Shown here: piece after piece, positions 55,102-63,703 of the stretch | Numbering within the stretch: the first letter of the stretch is position 1 | Layout of the letters: every line of letters begins with the position of its first letter | Assembly (NCBI GenBank): GCA_963748385.1 | Contig: CAVVIQ010000009.1 | Span: 124,001 to 188,000 of the forward strand | Direction of reading: 5' to 3' | DNA length: 64,000 nt | Source: Rhodoblastus sp963748385 | Lineage (GTDB): Bacteria > Pseudomonadota > Alphaproteobacteria > Rhizobiales > Beijerinckiaceae | Made by a program: the position numbers and the translations under genes | The notes under the pieces: generated by a model | The model's database searches: none | Seen by the model: only the letters and a program-made list of their open reading frames with translations | Told to the model about the DNA's origin: nothing

Positions 55102-56361
55102 ATGACCGAATACAAGCCGAAGTCCGACTTTCTCAATGTTCTTTTCGCGCGCGGCTTTGTCCACCAGTGCTCCGACGTCGCGGGGCTGGACGAAAAAGCG
55201 CTTTCGGGCGAGCTCGTCGCCTATATCGGCTTCGACTGCACCGCGCCCTCGCTCCATGTCGGCTCGCTGCTGCCGATCATGATGCTGCACTGGCTGCAAA
55301 GGACCGGCGGCAAGCCGATCACCCTGATGGGCGGCGGCACCACGCGGGTCGGCGACCCCTCTGGCAAGGACGAAAGCCGGAAGATGCTCACCGTCGAGAC
55401 CATCGAATCCAACAAGGATTCGATCAGGAAGGTCTTTGAAAAATTCCTGACCTTCGGCCCCGGCAAGACCGACGCCCTGATGAGCGACAATGAGGAATGG
55501 CTGTGCAGGCTGAATTACATCGACTTCCTGCGCGACATCGGCCGGCATTTCTCCGTCAACCGCATGATGGCGATGGATTCGGTCAAGCTGCGGCTTGAGC
55601 GCGAGCATGAGCTGTCCTTCATCGAATTCAACTATATGTGCCTGCAAGCCTATGATTTCGTGGAGCTTTACAGGCGCCACGGCTGCATCCTGCAGATGGG
55701 CGGCTCGGACCAGTGGGGCAATATCGTCACCGGCCTCGACCTCGGCCGCCGCATGGGGACGCCGCAGCTTTACGCCCTCACCTCGCCGCTCCTGACTACG
55801 GCTTCCGGCGCGAAAATGGGCAAGACCGCCGCCGGCGCCGTCTGGCTCAACGCCGACATGCTTCCCGTCTACGATTACTGGCAATATTGGCGCAATACCG
55901 AGGACGCCGATGTCGAGCGGTTCCTGAAACTGTTCACCACGCTGCCGCTCGACGAAGTGACGCGACTCGCCGCCTTGCGGGACGCCGAGATCAACGAGGC
56001 GAAGAAAGCGCTGGCCAACGAAGCCACCGCTTTGCTGCACGGGCGGACGGCGGCCGAAGCCGCCGCCGAGACCGCGCGCAAGACGTTCGAGGAAGGCGTG
56101 CTGGCCGAAAGCCTGCCGACCGTGACCGTGCCGGAAGCCGAGATCGCGGCCGGACTCGGCGTGCTGACCGCTTTCGTCAAGGCGGGCCTGACGCCCTCGA
56201 CCGGCGAGGCCCGCCGCCAGATCAAGGGCGGCGGGTTGAAGCTCAACGACGCGGCGATCGTCGACGAGCGCTATGTGCTCGCGGAAAAGGATTTCGCGCG
56301 CGACGGCGTCGCGAAACTCTCGGCCGGCAAGAAGAAGCACGTGCTGCTCAAGATCGGCTGA
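55102..56361 (+). CDS. tyrS: Tyrosyl-tRNA synthetase
   Basis: A 419-residue class I synthetase. The HIGH-like motif reads PSLHVGSL (His52), the KMSKS-like motif is KMGKT at about residue 238, and the tyrosine-binding region is YDFVELYRRHGCILQMGGSDQWGNI. The C-terminal S4 RNA-binding domain covers about 340-419 (GEARRQIKGGGLKLNDAAI). It charges tRNA-Tyr. The ATG at 55102 has GAGG about 6 bases upstream; the in-frame extension to 54994 has no conserved features. Essential gene and fully intact, unlike several other housekeeping genes here. Confidence 0.96.
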   Translation: MTEYKPKSDFLNVLFARGFVHQCSDVAGLDEKALSGELVAYIGFDCTAPSLHVGSLLPIMMLHWLQRTGGKPITLMGGGTTRVGDPSGKDESRKMLTVETIESNKDSIRKVFEKFLTFGPGKTDALMSDNEEWLCRLNYIDFLRDIGRHFSVNRMMAMDSVKLRLEREHELSFIEFNYMCLQAYDFVELYRRHGCILQMGGSDQWGNIVTGLDLGRRMGTPQLYALTSPLLTTASGAKMGKTAAGAVWLNADMLPVYDYWQYWRNTEDADVERFLKLFTTLPLDEVTRLAALRDAEINEAKKALANEATALLHGRTAAEAAAETARKTFEEGVLAESLPTVTVPEAEIAAGLGVLTAFVKAGLTPSTGEARRQIKGGGLKLNDAAIVDERYVLAEKDFARDGVAKLSAGKKKHVLLKIG

Positions 56362-56364
56362 ACC

Positions 56365-56991
56365 CTAAATCCGCACCGCCGCGAGATACATCATTTCGCC
56401 GCCCAGATAGGCCGGACGCCGTTCGCCTTCGTTGAGCGCGCGATAGGGCGAACGACCCGGCTGGTCGCTCGGCTCGGGGTCGAGCGCGCCCATGCCGACG
56501 ATATGCGGCCCGTTGGGGGTGGCGATGAAATCCGCCTGAACGATCACCAGGCAATGATCCTTGTTGGCGTAGAGCAATGGACGTTTCCGCGTCAATTCGC
56601 CCACGATCAGGGCGTCGTCGATGGCCATGATGCCGTTTTCCTGGTCAAAGGCCGCATCGATCCGAGAGCGGAACGGCACGCCGCGATCGTCGATCCAGGA
56701 ATTGTCGAGGATCCGGGTCAGGTCGCGGGTTCCCGGCGCGGGCTTGCAGGCGAGATCGCTGTACAGGAAATCGACCAGCTTCCTCTGGTCCGTCGGATGG
56801 CCGAGCGTGCCGAAAATCATCGAGCAGGAGGCGGCCCAGCACCAGTCGTCGCATTTCTGCGCGACGAATTGCGCATGCGGCACGAAGGCGCTGTCTGGCG
56901 CTCCCGCGAAAGGCATGAACGTTTCCGCATGGCTGGCCGCGGGGGCGAGCGCAGCAACGGACGCCATGAGCAGGAATGACCGGCGGTTCAT
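56365..56991 (-). CDS. Exported papain-like (C39-like) cysteine protease
   Basis: A 208-residue protein starting MNRRSFLLMASVAALAPAASHA, a twin-arginine-type signal. The mature domain shows a papain-like triad pattern: CDDWCWAASCSMIF with nucleophile Cys51, KDHCLVIVQAD with His146, and MGALDPEP with Asp171. This matches the peptidase C39-like group that cleaves or binds small substrates. Tat export suggests it folds before crossing. It converges with tyrS, 3 bases from its stop. Substrate unknown. Confidence 0.68.
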   Translation of the reverse strand: MNRRSFLLMASVAALAPAASHAETFMPFAGAPDSAFVPHAQFVAQKCDDWCWAASCSMIFGTLGHPTDQRKLVDFLYSDLACKPAPGTRDLTRILDNSWIDDRGVPFRSRIDAAFDQENGIMAIDDALIVGELTRKRPLLYANKDHCLVIVQADFIATPNGPHIVGMGALDPEPSDQPGRSPYRALNEGERRPAYLGGEMMYLAAVRI

Positions 56992-57292
56992 CAAGACCTC
57001 CATTCCGTCCGCCGCGGCCGTCAGAGACTTCCACGATTCAATCGAATCGCGAAAGGGTTTATGAACAGTAAACGCGCGGCGGAAATTCCAGGAAAGTTGG
57101 GGACACCTCCTCGTTACGCTTCGCTGCCGAACAAACCGGCAATCTCACCAAGCAACTTTGGCGCCAAACCTCAGCTGTGGCGGGAAAGCCCGCGCACGCA
57201 CATCCATAGGTTGGCGCATCAACAGTCAGGTTCGCCGATTGATTCGTCAATGCCGGCAAGTGCTGTTTGTCGCGGCGAGGCGGAATCGCGCC
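56992..57292. other. Intergenic region
   Basis: About 300 bases between the protease start and the stop of the aminotransferase gene, both on the reverse strand. It holds the promoter for the protease gene, but I see no clear hexamers, hairpin or ORF worth calling. Confidence 0.35.
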
Positions 57293-58465
57293 TCAGCGCC
57301 GCAGAAAATCTTTCAACCGTTTCAACGCCTCGACCATATCGGCTTCGACGCCGGCGTACGACAGGCGAAGGGCGCGCGATCCGCGCTGGGGATCGAAATC
57401 GACCCCGGGCGTCGCCGCCACCCCCGCCCGGTGCAGCAACTCATGGCAGAATCGCGTCGAATCGTCGGTGAAACGGCTGACGTCGGCGTAAATGTAGAAA
57501 GCGCCGTCGGCGGGGGCGAGTTCGTCGAGCCCGAGCGCCGGCAAACCGTCGAGCAAAAGTTCGCGGTTGCGCCGATAGCCCGCCTTCACCGCCTCCAGCT
57601 CCTCGCCCGAATCGAAAGCCGCCGCGGCCGCGATCTGCGACAGGGTCGGAGCCGAAATGGCGAGCGATTGCTGCAAGCGTTCGATCACGCGCGAAAATTC
57701 GGGCGGGACGACCAGCCAGCCGATCCGCCAGCCGGTCATGCAGTAATATTTGGAGAAGGAATTGACGACGACGGCGCGGTCGGAAAAGGCCAGGGCGGTT
57801 TGCGCCGGCCGGTCATAGGTCAGGCCGTGATAGATCTCGTCCGAAATGAAAGCAATTCCGCGACGGTCACAGGTTTCCGCGATTTCCCGCAGCGACTCGG
57901 GGGTCTGCATGGCGCCGGTCGGATTGGCGGGGCTCATCAGCAGCAGACCGTCGAGTTGGCGGCTTTCGTGGGCTTTTTCGATTGCAGCCGCCGTGACCGC
58001 GAAGCCGTTGGAGGAATCGACCGGCAGATCGACCGCTTCGACGCCCAGCGCCGCGAAAATGTTGCGATAGGCGGGATAGCCCGGATTCTGGATCGCGACC
58101 CGGGCCCCCGGATCGAACAGGGCCAGAAACGCCATGACGAAACCGCCCGACGAACCGGTCGTCGCCGCCACCCGCGCCGGATCGACCGCGACGCCGTAGA
58201 ATTCGCGATAATGGCGGGCGATGCGCTCCCGCAGGCTCGCCAGCCCCAAAGCGTCGGTATAGCCGACCGACTGGCCGCCGAGCGCCGCGATCGCCGCTTC
58301 GCGGACGCGGCGCGGCGGCGGCGCCGAGGGCTCGCCGACCTCCATATGGACAATTCCGGCGCCGGCCCGCTCCAGCAGGCTCGCCTCGCGCTTGACGTCC
58401 ATGGCGATGAAAGGCGCGATCGCCGCCCGCTGCGCGGATTTCAGGAGATGCGCCGTGTCGTTCAT
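57293..58465 (-). CDS. Class I/II PLP-dependent aminotransferase
   Basis: A 390-residue fold-type I aminotransferase. Landmarks are the N-terminal VHMEVGEPSAPPP, the NPTG motif in MSPANPTGAMQTP, FISDEIYHGLTYD, and the PLP lysine in SFSKYYCMTGWRIGW. The Arg near the end (RALRLSYAG) would hold the substrate carboxylate. The substrate could be aspartate, an aromatic or a branched-chain amino acid; the sequence does not decide. The ATG at 58465 starts the conserved part. It is divergent from the DsbA-family gene. Confidence 0.85.
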   Translation of the reverse strand: MNDTAHLLKSAQRAAIAPFIAMDVKREASLLERAGAGIVHMEVGEPSAPPPRRVREAAIAALGGQSVGYTDALGLASLRERIARHYREFYGVAVDPARVAATTGSSGGFVMAFLALFDPGARVAIQNPGYPAYRNIFAALGVEAVDLPVDSSNGFAVTAAAIEKAHESRQLDGLLLMSPANPTGAMQTPESLREIAETCDRRGIAFISDEIYHGLTYDRPAQTALAFSDRAVVVNSFSKYYCMTGWRIGWLVVPPEFSRVIERLQQSLAISAPTLSQIAAAAAFDSGEELEAVKAGYRRNRELLLDGLPALGLDELAPADGAFYIYADVSRFTDDSTRFCHELLHRAGVAATPGVDFDPQRGSRALRLSYAGVEADMVEALKRLKDFLRR

Positions 58466-58552
58466 GACATTTTCCGGAAAAAACGCGCCGCAATTCGACC
58501 CCGGCGATCGAATGGTGCTAAGGAGGGTTAGATTTTTCCGCCGGAGTTGTCC

Positions 58553-59320
58553 ATGACCTTCCCCAACCTCAGGGCCCTGTTCGCCGGGCTCCTCTGCCTG
58601 AGCGCCTTCGCCTTGCCCGCCCGCGCGAGCGAATTCACCGCGACACAGAAATCCGAAATCGAATCCATCGTCCGTTCCTACCTGCTCGAACATCCCGAGG
58701 TTCTGCGCGAGGTCGCCGTAGAACTCGAAAACAAGCAGCAGCAGGAGGAAACCGATCTCCATCGCCAGGCGATCGAGAAGAACAGAAGCGCCTTGTTCAA
58801 TTCGCCCTTCAACGCCGTGGCCGGCAATCCGGACGGCAAGATCACCCTGGTGGAATTCTTCGACTATAATTGCGGCTATTGCAAAAGGGCGCTCGGCGAT
58901 CTCAACAATCTGATGAAGACCGAGCCCGACCTGCGCGTGGTGCTGACGGACTTCCCGGTGCTGGGACCGGATTCGGTCGAAGCGGCGCGGGTCGCGGCCG
59001 CCGTGCGCAAGCAGATTTCCGGCGCGAAATTCTTCGATTTTCATCAGAAGCTGCTGTCGAGCCGCGGCCATGTCGGCAAGGATCAGGCGCTCGCGGTCGC
59101 GCGGGACATGGGCCTCGACATGGCGCGCGTCCAGAAGGATATGAATGACGCGTCCGTGCACGACGGACTCGCCCAAAATATCCAGGTCGGCGACGCCCTC
59201 GGCCTCAACGGCACGCCGTCCTATGTGATCGGCGACGAGGCCATCGTCGGCGCCGTGGGCTATGACCAGTTGAAGGCGCGAGTCGTTTCCATGGCCAAAT
59301 GCGGCAAGACAAGCTGCTGA
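58553..59320 (+). CDS. DsbA-family periplasmic thiol-disulfide protein
   Basis: A 255-residue exported protein with a signal peptide ending ALPARA, a charged helical N-terminal segment, and a DsbA-like thioredoxin domain with the active site CGYC (FFDYNCGYCKRA) and the cis-proline loop NGTPSYVIGD. The layout is that of BdbD/ScsC-like or Com1-like oxidoreductases of alphaproteobacteria. A final KCGKTSC may form another disulfide. It could form or isomerise disulfides in exported proteins. CGGAG is 6 bases before the ATG at 58553; a TTG at 58547 is less likely. Confidence 0.85.
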   Translation: MTFPNLRALFAGLLCLSAFALPARASEFTATQKSEIESIVRSYLLEHPEVLREVAVELENKQQQEETDLHRQAIEKNRSALFNSPFNAVAGNPDGKITLVEFFDYNCGYCKRALGDLNNLMKTEPDLRVVLTDFPVLGPDSVEAARVAAAVRKQISGAKFFDFHQKLLSSRGHVGKDQALAVARDMGLDMARVQKDMNDASVHDGLAQNIQVGDALGLNGTPSYVIGDEAIVGAVGYDQLKARVVSMAKCGKTSC

Positions 59321-59349
59321 CCAGCCGCCCAATCCCTTCTCCCGCCACA

Positions 59350-59385
59350 GGCCGTCCGCAAGGACGGCCGTTCTGACGAACGGCC
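59350..59385 (+). terminator. Two overlapping hairpins after the DsbA-family gene
   Basis: GGCCGTCC / GGACGGCC (loop GCAA, 59350-59369) and GGCCGTTC / GAACGGCC (loop TGAC, 59366-59385) share four bases and cannot form fully together. They lie between two genes on the same strand. No clear U tract follows, so a terminator/antiterminator or mRNA-end element are both possible. Confidence 0.5.
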
Positions 59386-59417
59386 TATGAGGAGAAGGCC
59401 TCCTCCCCTGTCGATCC

Positions 59418-61295
59418 ATGCTCACGATCACCGATCTCACCTACCGGCTTGGGCCGCGTCTTTTGTTCGATTCCGCCGGCCTGGCGCTGCCCGAGCGCGC
59501 CAAGGTCGGCTTCGTCGGGCGCAACGGCGCCGGCAAGACCACTTTGTTCCGCCTGATCCGCGGCGAGATCGCCGCCGAGAGCGGAGCCATTCAGGCGCCG
59601 CGCGGCGCGCGCATCGGTTCGGTCGAGCAGGAGGCGCCGGGAGGCGACGGCAAGCTGATCGATTTCGTGCTTGCCGCCGATTCCGAGCGCGGCGCCCTGC
59701 TGGAAGAAGCAGAAACCGCGCAGGACCCGCACCGCATTGCGGAAATTCATGTGCGCCTCGCCGATATCGAGGCCCATGCCGCGCCCGCGCGCGCCGCCGA
59801 AATTCTGTCGGGCCTGGGTTTTGACGAAGAAGCGCAGAATCGCGCGTTAAAAGAGTTTTCCGGCGGCTGGCGGATGCGCGTCGCCCTCGCTGCGGTGCTG
59901 TTTTCGCAGCCGGACCTGCTGTTGCTCGACGAGCCGACCAACTATCTCGACCTCGAAGGGACGCTGTGGCTGATCGATTATCTCGCCCGTTATCCGGCGA
60001 CCATCGTGGTCATCAGCCATGACCGCGACCTGCTGAACGAGGTCTGCGACCATATCGTCCATCTCGATCGCGCCAGATTGCAGCTTTATCGCGGCAATTA
60101 CAATTCCTTCGCCCGCCAGCGCGCCGAGGCGAAAATGCTCCAGGCCAAATTCCTGAAAAAGCAGGAGGACCGCCGCGCCCATCTCCAGGCTTTCGTCGAC
60201 CGTTTCCGCGCCAAGGCGACCAAGGCGCGTCAGGCGCAGTCGCGTCTGAAAATGCTGGAAAAGATGGGAAGCGTCGAGGCGATCGTCGATGAGGACGTTC
60301 TGCCCTTCTCCTTTCCCTCGCCAGAAAAGCCCTTGTCGCCGCCAATCATCGCCATGGAGAAGGTTTCGGTCGGCTATGGCGCGCGCACGATCCTGTCCGG
60401 GCTGTCCTTGAGCCTGTCCAACGACGACCGCATCGGCCTGCTCGGCGCCAATGGCAATGGCAAATCGACCTTCGCCAAGCTGGTTGGCGGGAGACTTTCG
60501 CCATTGGCCGGCGTTTTGAACAAATCGGCCAGGCTGGAGTCCGGCTTTTTCGCCCAGCATCAGGTCGAGGACCTCAATCTCGACGACACGCCTTATCTCG
60601 CCGTCCAGCGCCTGATGGCCGACGCGCCGGAGTCCAAAATCCGCGCCCGCGCCGCCCAGATCGGCTTTCCCAATGTCAAGGCCGACACCAGGGTCGCCAA
60701 TCTTTCCGGCGGCGAAAAGGCGCGGCTGCTGTTGGGCCTCGCCACTTTCAACGGCCCGCATCTCCTGATCCTCGACGAACCGACAAATCATCTCGACATC
60801 GACAGCCGCGCCGCTCTGGCCGAGGCGATCAACGAATTTTCCGGTGCGGTGATCCTGATCTCGCACGACCAATATCTGCTCGAAGCCTGCGCCGACCGGC
60901 TGTGGCTGGTGGCCGACGGCAAGGTGCAGGCCTTCGACGGCGACATCGCGGATTACCGCAAGTTTGTTCTGGATTCCGCGCGGAAAAGCCAGAAGGACGG
61001 CGCGGAGAAGAAACGCGAGGCCCCGGCGGACGCCCGGCGCGACGCCGCCAGGGCGCGCAGGGACGCCGCGCCGATTCTGCGCAAGGTCAAGGCGGCGGAA
61101 GAGAAAATGACCCGTTTCTCCGATCTCATCGCCCGGGTCGATCTGACGCTCTCCGACCCCCGCGCCTTCGAGCGCAATCCGGCCGAAGCGACCAGGCTCT
61201 CCCAGCAGCGCGCCGACCTGCAACGCGCGCTCGACGCGGCGGAAGAGGAATGGCTGGAGCTGTCGTCCGAACTGGAGGCGATGACGGCCAGCTGA
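59418..61295 (+). CDS. ABC-F family ATPase (Uup/YheS type)
   Basis: A 625-residue protein with two ABC domains in one chain and no transmembrane part. Walker A motifs are GRNGAGKTT and GANGNGKST, signatures SGGWR and SGGEK, and Walker B LLLLDEPTNYLDL and LLILDEPTNHLDI. A linker with a charged helix lies between them. A C-terminal coiled coil (about residues 545-620) resembles the DNA/RNA-binding tail of Uup/YheS members. ABC-F proteins act on the ribosome in translation. The ATG at 59418 has only a weak ribosome-binding site. Confidence 0.92.
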   Translation: MLTITDLTYRLGPRLLFDSAGLALPERAKVGFVGRNGAGKTTLFRLIRGEIAAESGAIQAPRGARIGSVEQEAPGGDGKLIDFVLAADSERGALLEEAETAQDPHRIAEIHVRLADIEAHAAPARAAEILSGLGFDEEAQNRALKEFSGGWRMRVALAAVLFSQPDLLLLDEPTNYLDLEGTLWLIDYLARYPATIVVISHDRDLLNEVCDHIVHLDRARLQLYRGNYNSFARQRAEAKMLQAKFLKKQEDRRAHLQAFVDRFRAKATKARQAQSRLKMLEKMGSVEAIVDEDVLPFSFPSPEKPLSPPIIAMEKVSVGYGARTILSGLSLSLSNDDRIGLLGANGNGKSTFAKLVGGRLSPLAGVLNKSARLESGFFAQHQVEDLNLDDTPYLAVQRLMADAPESKIRARAAQIGFPNVKADTRVANLSGGEKARLLLGLATFNGPHLLILDEPTNHLDIDSRAALAEAINEFSGAVILISHDQYLLEACADRLWLVADGKVQAFDGDIADYRKFVLDSARKSQKDGAEKKREAPADARRDAARARRDAAPILRKVKAAEEKMTRFSDLIARVDLTLSDPRAFERNPAEATRLSQQRADLQRALDAAEEEWLELSSELEAMTAS

Positions 61296-61395
61296 AATCC
61301 CGCGAAACCGCGCGAAACCGGTAGGCAAATCTTAAACGCGCTCACCTATCGTCGTCCGCGGCGCGAACGGACTCGCGCCTGCGAGGAGTTCGAAC

Positions 61396-62676
61396 ATGAC
61401 CCAACTCGCGGCCGTGGATGAGGCGTGGCCGTCAGCCATCGACGTTTCCATCGTCATGCCCTGCCTCAACGAAGCGCTCAGCCTGCCGCATTGCATCGCC
61501 AACGCCCGCGAGGCCCTGGCGCAGATGCGCGACCGGCTTGGGCTGACCGGCGAGATCGTCATCTCCGACAACGGCAGCGAGGACGGCAGCCAGATGATCG
61601 CCCGGGCGCTCGGCGCGACAGTCGTCCATTGCCCGGCGCGCGGCTATGGCGCGGCGGTCGCCCACGGCATGCGCTCGGCGAACGGCCGCTTTCTGGTGAT
61701 GGGCGACGCCGACGGCTCCTATGATTTTCGCGACGCGGTGGCCATGGTCGAGCAGTTGGCGCAAGGCGCCGATCTGTGCATGGGCTCCCGCTTCAAGGCG
61801 GGCATCGCCCCCGGCGCCATGCCCTGGAAAAACCGCTACATCGGCAATCCGGTGCTCACCGGCGTGTTGAACCTGTTCTTCCGCGCCGGCGTCAACGACG
61901 CCCATTGCGGCCTGCGCGCGCTGACCAGGGATTGTTTCGACCGTCTGGACCTGAGCAGTTCGGGGATGGAATTCGCCAGCGAAATGGTGATCAAGGCTGC
62001 GCTGAAGGGCGAGAAGATCGCCGAGGCCCCGGCCAGGCTGCTGCCGGACCTGCGCGACCGCCCGCCGCACCTGCGTCCCTGGCGCGACGGCTGGCGCCAC
62101 CTGCGCTATCTCTTCATGCTGAGTCCGGTCTGGGCCTTCGCCGTTCCCGCCCTGCTGGCGGCGACCGTCTCGCTCGCGATCTGGGCGGCCGCCGGCCTCG
62201 CTTTCGCCGAAGGACGGTGGCGGGACACGGTTTTCGGCAATTACTGGGTGATCCTCGCCGGCTCCCTGCTCGGCCTGTCCCATGTCGCTTTTCTGCTCGC
62301 GGCCTCGGCGCATCTCCATGGACGCCGCGCCGGCTTCCGCAGGGCCTCGGGCGTCGCCGATCGCCTGGCGACCTGGATCAATCTCGAAACCATGCTGATT
62401 TCCGGAGGCGTCGCCGCCTCCGCCGGCTTCGCCATCCTGCTCGCCGTCTTCGGCTATTGGTCGCGGCATGATTTCCAGGCGATCGGCAGCGTCCTGCCCG
62501 CCGTCGTCGGCACGACGCTCATCGTGATCGGCGCCCAGAACGTCCTCGGCGGTTTTCTTCTCGCCATCGTCAATGGCCACCAGACCGAATTCATCCAGCC
62601 GGCGCGCGAGAGCGCATCCTCTCCGGCGCGGCCGCGACAGACGGAGGGAACCGAACGACCGAGCCGCGTCGCCTGA
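61396..62676 (+). CDS. GT2 glycosyltransferase with membrane tail (polyprenyl-phosphate type)
   Basis: A 426-residue enzyme. The GT-A domain (about 16-225) has SIVMPCLNEALSLPHCI, ISDNGSEDGS and the metal motif VMGDADGSYDF. At least four hydrophobic segments follow (about 247-385). This resembles dolichol/undecaprenyl-phosphate mannosyl- or glucosyltransferases that load a sugar on the lipid carrier. It heads a glycan cluster with a second GT2 and a methyltransferase. GAGGAG is 8 bases before the ATG. The sugar cannot be told. Confidence 0.85.
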   Translation: MTQLAAVDEAWPSAIDVSIVMPCLNEALSLPHCIANAREALAQMRDRLGLTGEIVISDNGSEDGSQMIARALGATVVHCPARGYGAAVAHGMRSANGRFLVMGDADGSYDFRDAVAMVEQLAQGADLCMGSRFKAGIAPGAMPWKNRYIGNPVLTGVLNLFFRAGVNDAHCGLRALTRDCFDRLDLSSSGMEFASEMVIKAALKGEKIAEAPARLLPDLRDRPPHLRPWRDGWRHLRYLFMLSPVWAFAVPALLAATVSLAIWAAAGLAFAEGRWRDTVFGNYWVILAGSLLGLSHVAFLLAASAHLHGRRAGFRRASGVADRLATWINLETMLISGGVAASAGFAILLAVFGYWSRHDFQAIGSVLPAVVGTTLIVIGAQNVLGGFLLAIVNGHQTEFIQPARESASSPARPRQTEGTERPSRVA

Positions 62677-62724
62677 AATCCGCGACCGCATGAAGCCAAG
62701 GAGGCCGGTTCGCCGGCGCAGTCA

Positions 62725-63703
62725 ATGAATCGCTCGTTCAGCCCAAGCAAACCCCTTCTCTCGATCATCATGCCGGTCTTTCGCGGCGAGAAGTTGATCG
62801 GCGACGCCCTGGAATTGGTCGCGAGCCAGATTCCGGCCGATGAGCGCGCCAAGGTGGAGATTCTGATCGTCGAATTCGAGCCCGGACGACGCGACCATGG
62901 CGGTCGTTCGCCGTTTCGCCGACCGTTTGACCTTGCGCCCCTATACGCGGCCCGATTTCACCATGTGGCACGCCAAGACCAATTTCGCGGCGCAAGAGGC
63001 GCGCGCCGACCATTTGTGCTGGCTGCATCACGACGATCTCTGGCTGCCCGGCCGGATGAAGGCGGTGGAAAACTGGATCGCCGCCTCGCCGGAGACGCCG
63101 TTTCATTTCGCGCCCAGCCTGTTCGCCGGCGAAGACGGCGCGACGCTCGGCGCCTGGAGCTGCCCGATCGACCATGAAGGCCCGCAGCCGCGCGAGGCCT
63201 TGCTGCGCGGCCTGCTGGTGCAGAACTACATCGCCGCGCCCGCCCCCGTTTTCCGCAAGGACGCCTGGCTGCGCTGCGGCGGGCTCGACGAGAATTTGTG
63301 GTACACCGCCGACTGGGACGTCTGGCTCAAGCTGGCGGCGCAGGGCGAGGCCTGGTTCCACAGGGAGGCCGCCACGGCGTTCCGGGTCCACGGCTCCTCG
63401 CTGACAGTCTCCGGCAGCCGCGACATCGCCGATTTCGTCAACCAGATGCGCGTGGTGCTGGACCGCCACATCGCCTTGCTGCCGGAAGACGAACGGCGGG
63501 ACATCGAACCGGTGTGCGAGGCGTCGATCCTCGTCAACGCGGCGCTCGCCCGAGCCTCGCGCGGCGATCCCGCCGGGCTGCTGCGCGCGACGGCGGCGGC
63601 GATGCGGCTCGGACCGCGCGGCGTTGCGACTTATCTCCGCCATTCCCGCATCGGCGAGCGCGTCGGCGCGCGCGTCCGCGCCAGAATGAAAGGCGGCATG
63701 TGA
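62725..63703 (+). CDS. GT2 family glycosyltransferase, one frameshift
   Basis: A glycosyltransferase of about 325 residues after removing one extra base near 62875. The first frame gives PLLSIIMPVFRGEKLIGDALELV and ends near VEILIVE; the second resumes at DDATMAVVRRFADRL and carries the acceptor region HLCWLHHDDLWLPGRM with the DD metal site, then WDVWLKLAAQGEAWFHRE. Removing one T from GAATTCGAGC gives a smooth IVESSPDDAT joint. It likely adds a sugar to a surface glycan. The stop overlaps the start of the methyltransferase (TGATG). Confidence 0.75.
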
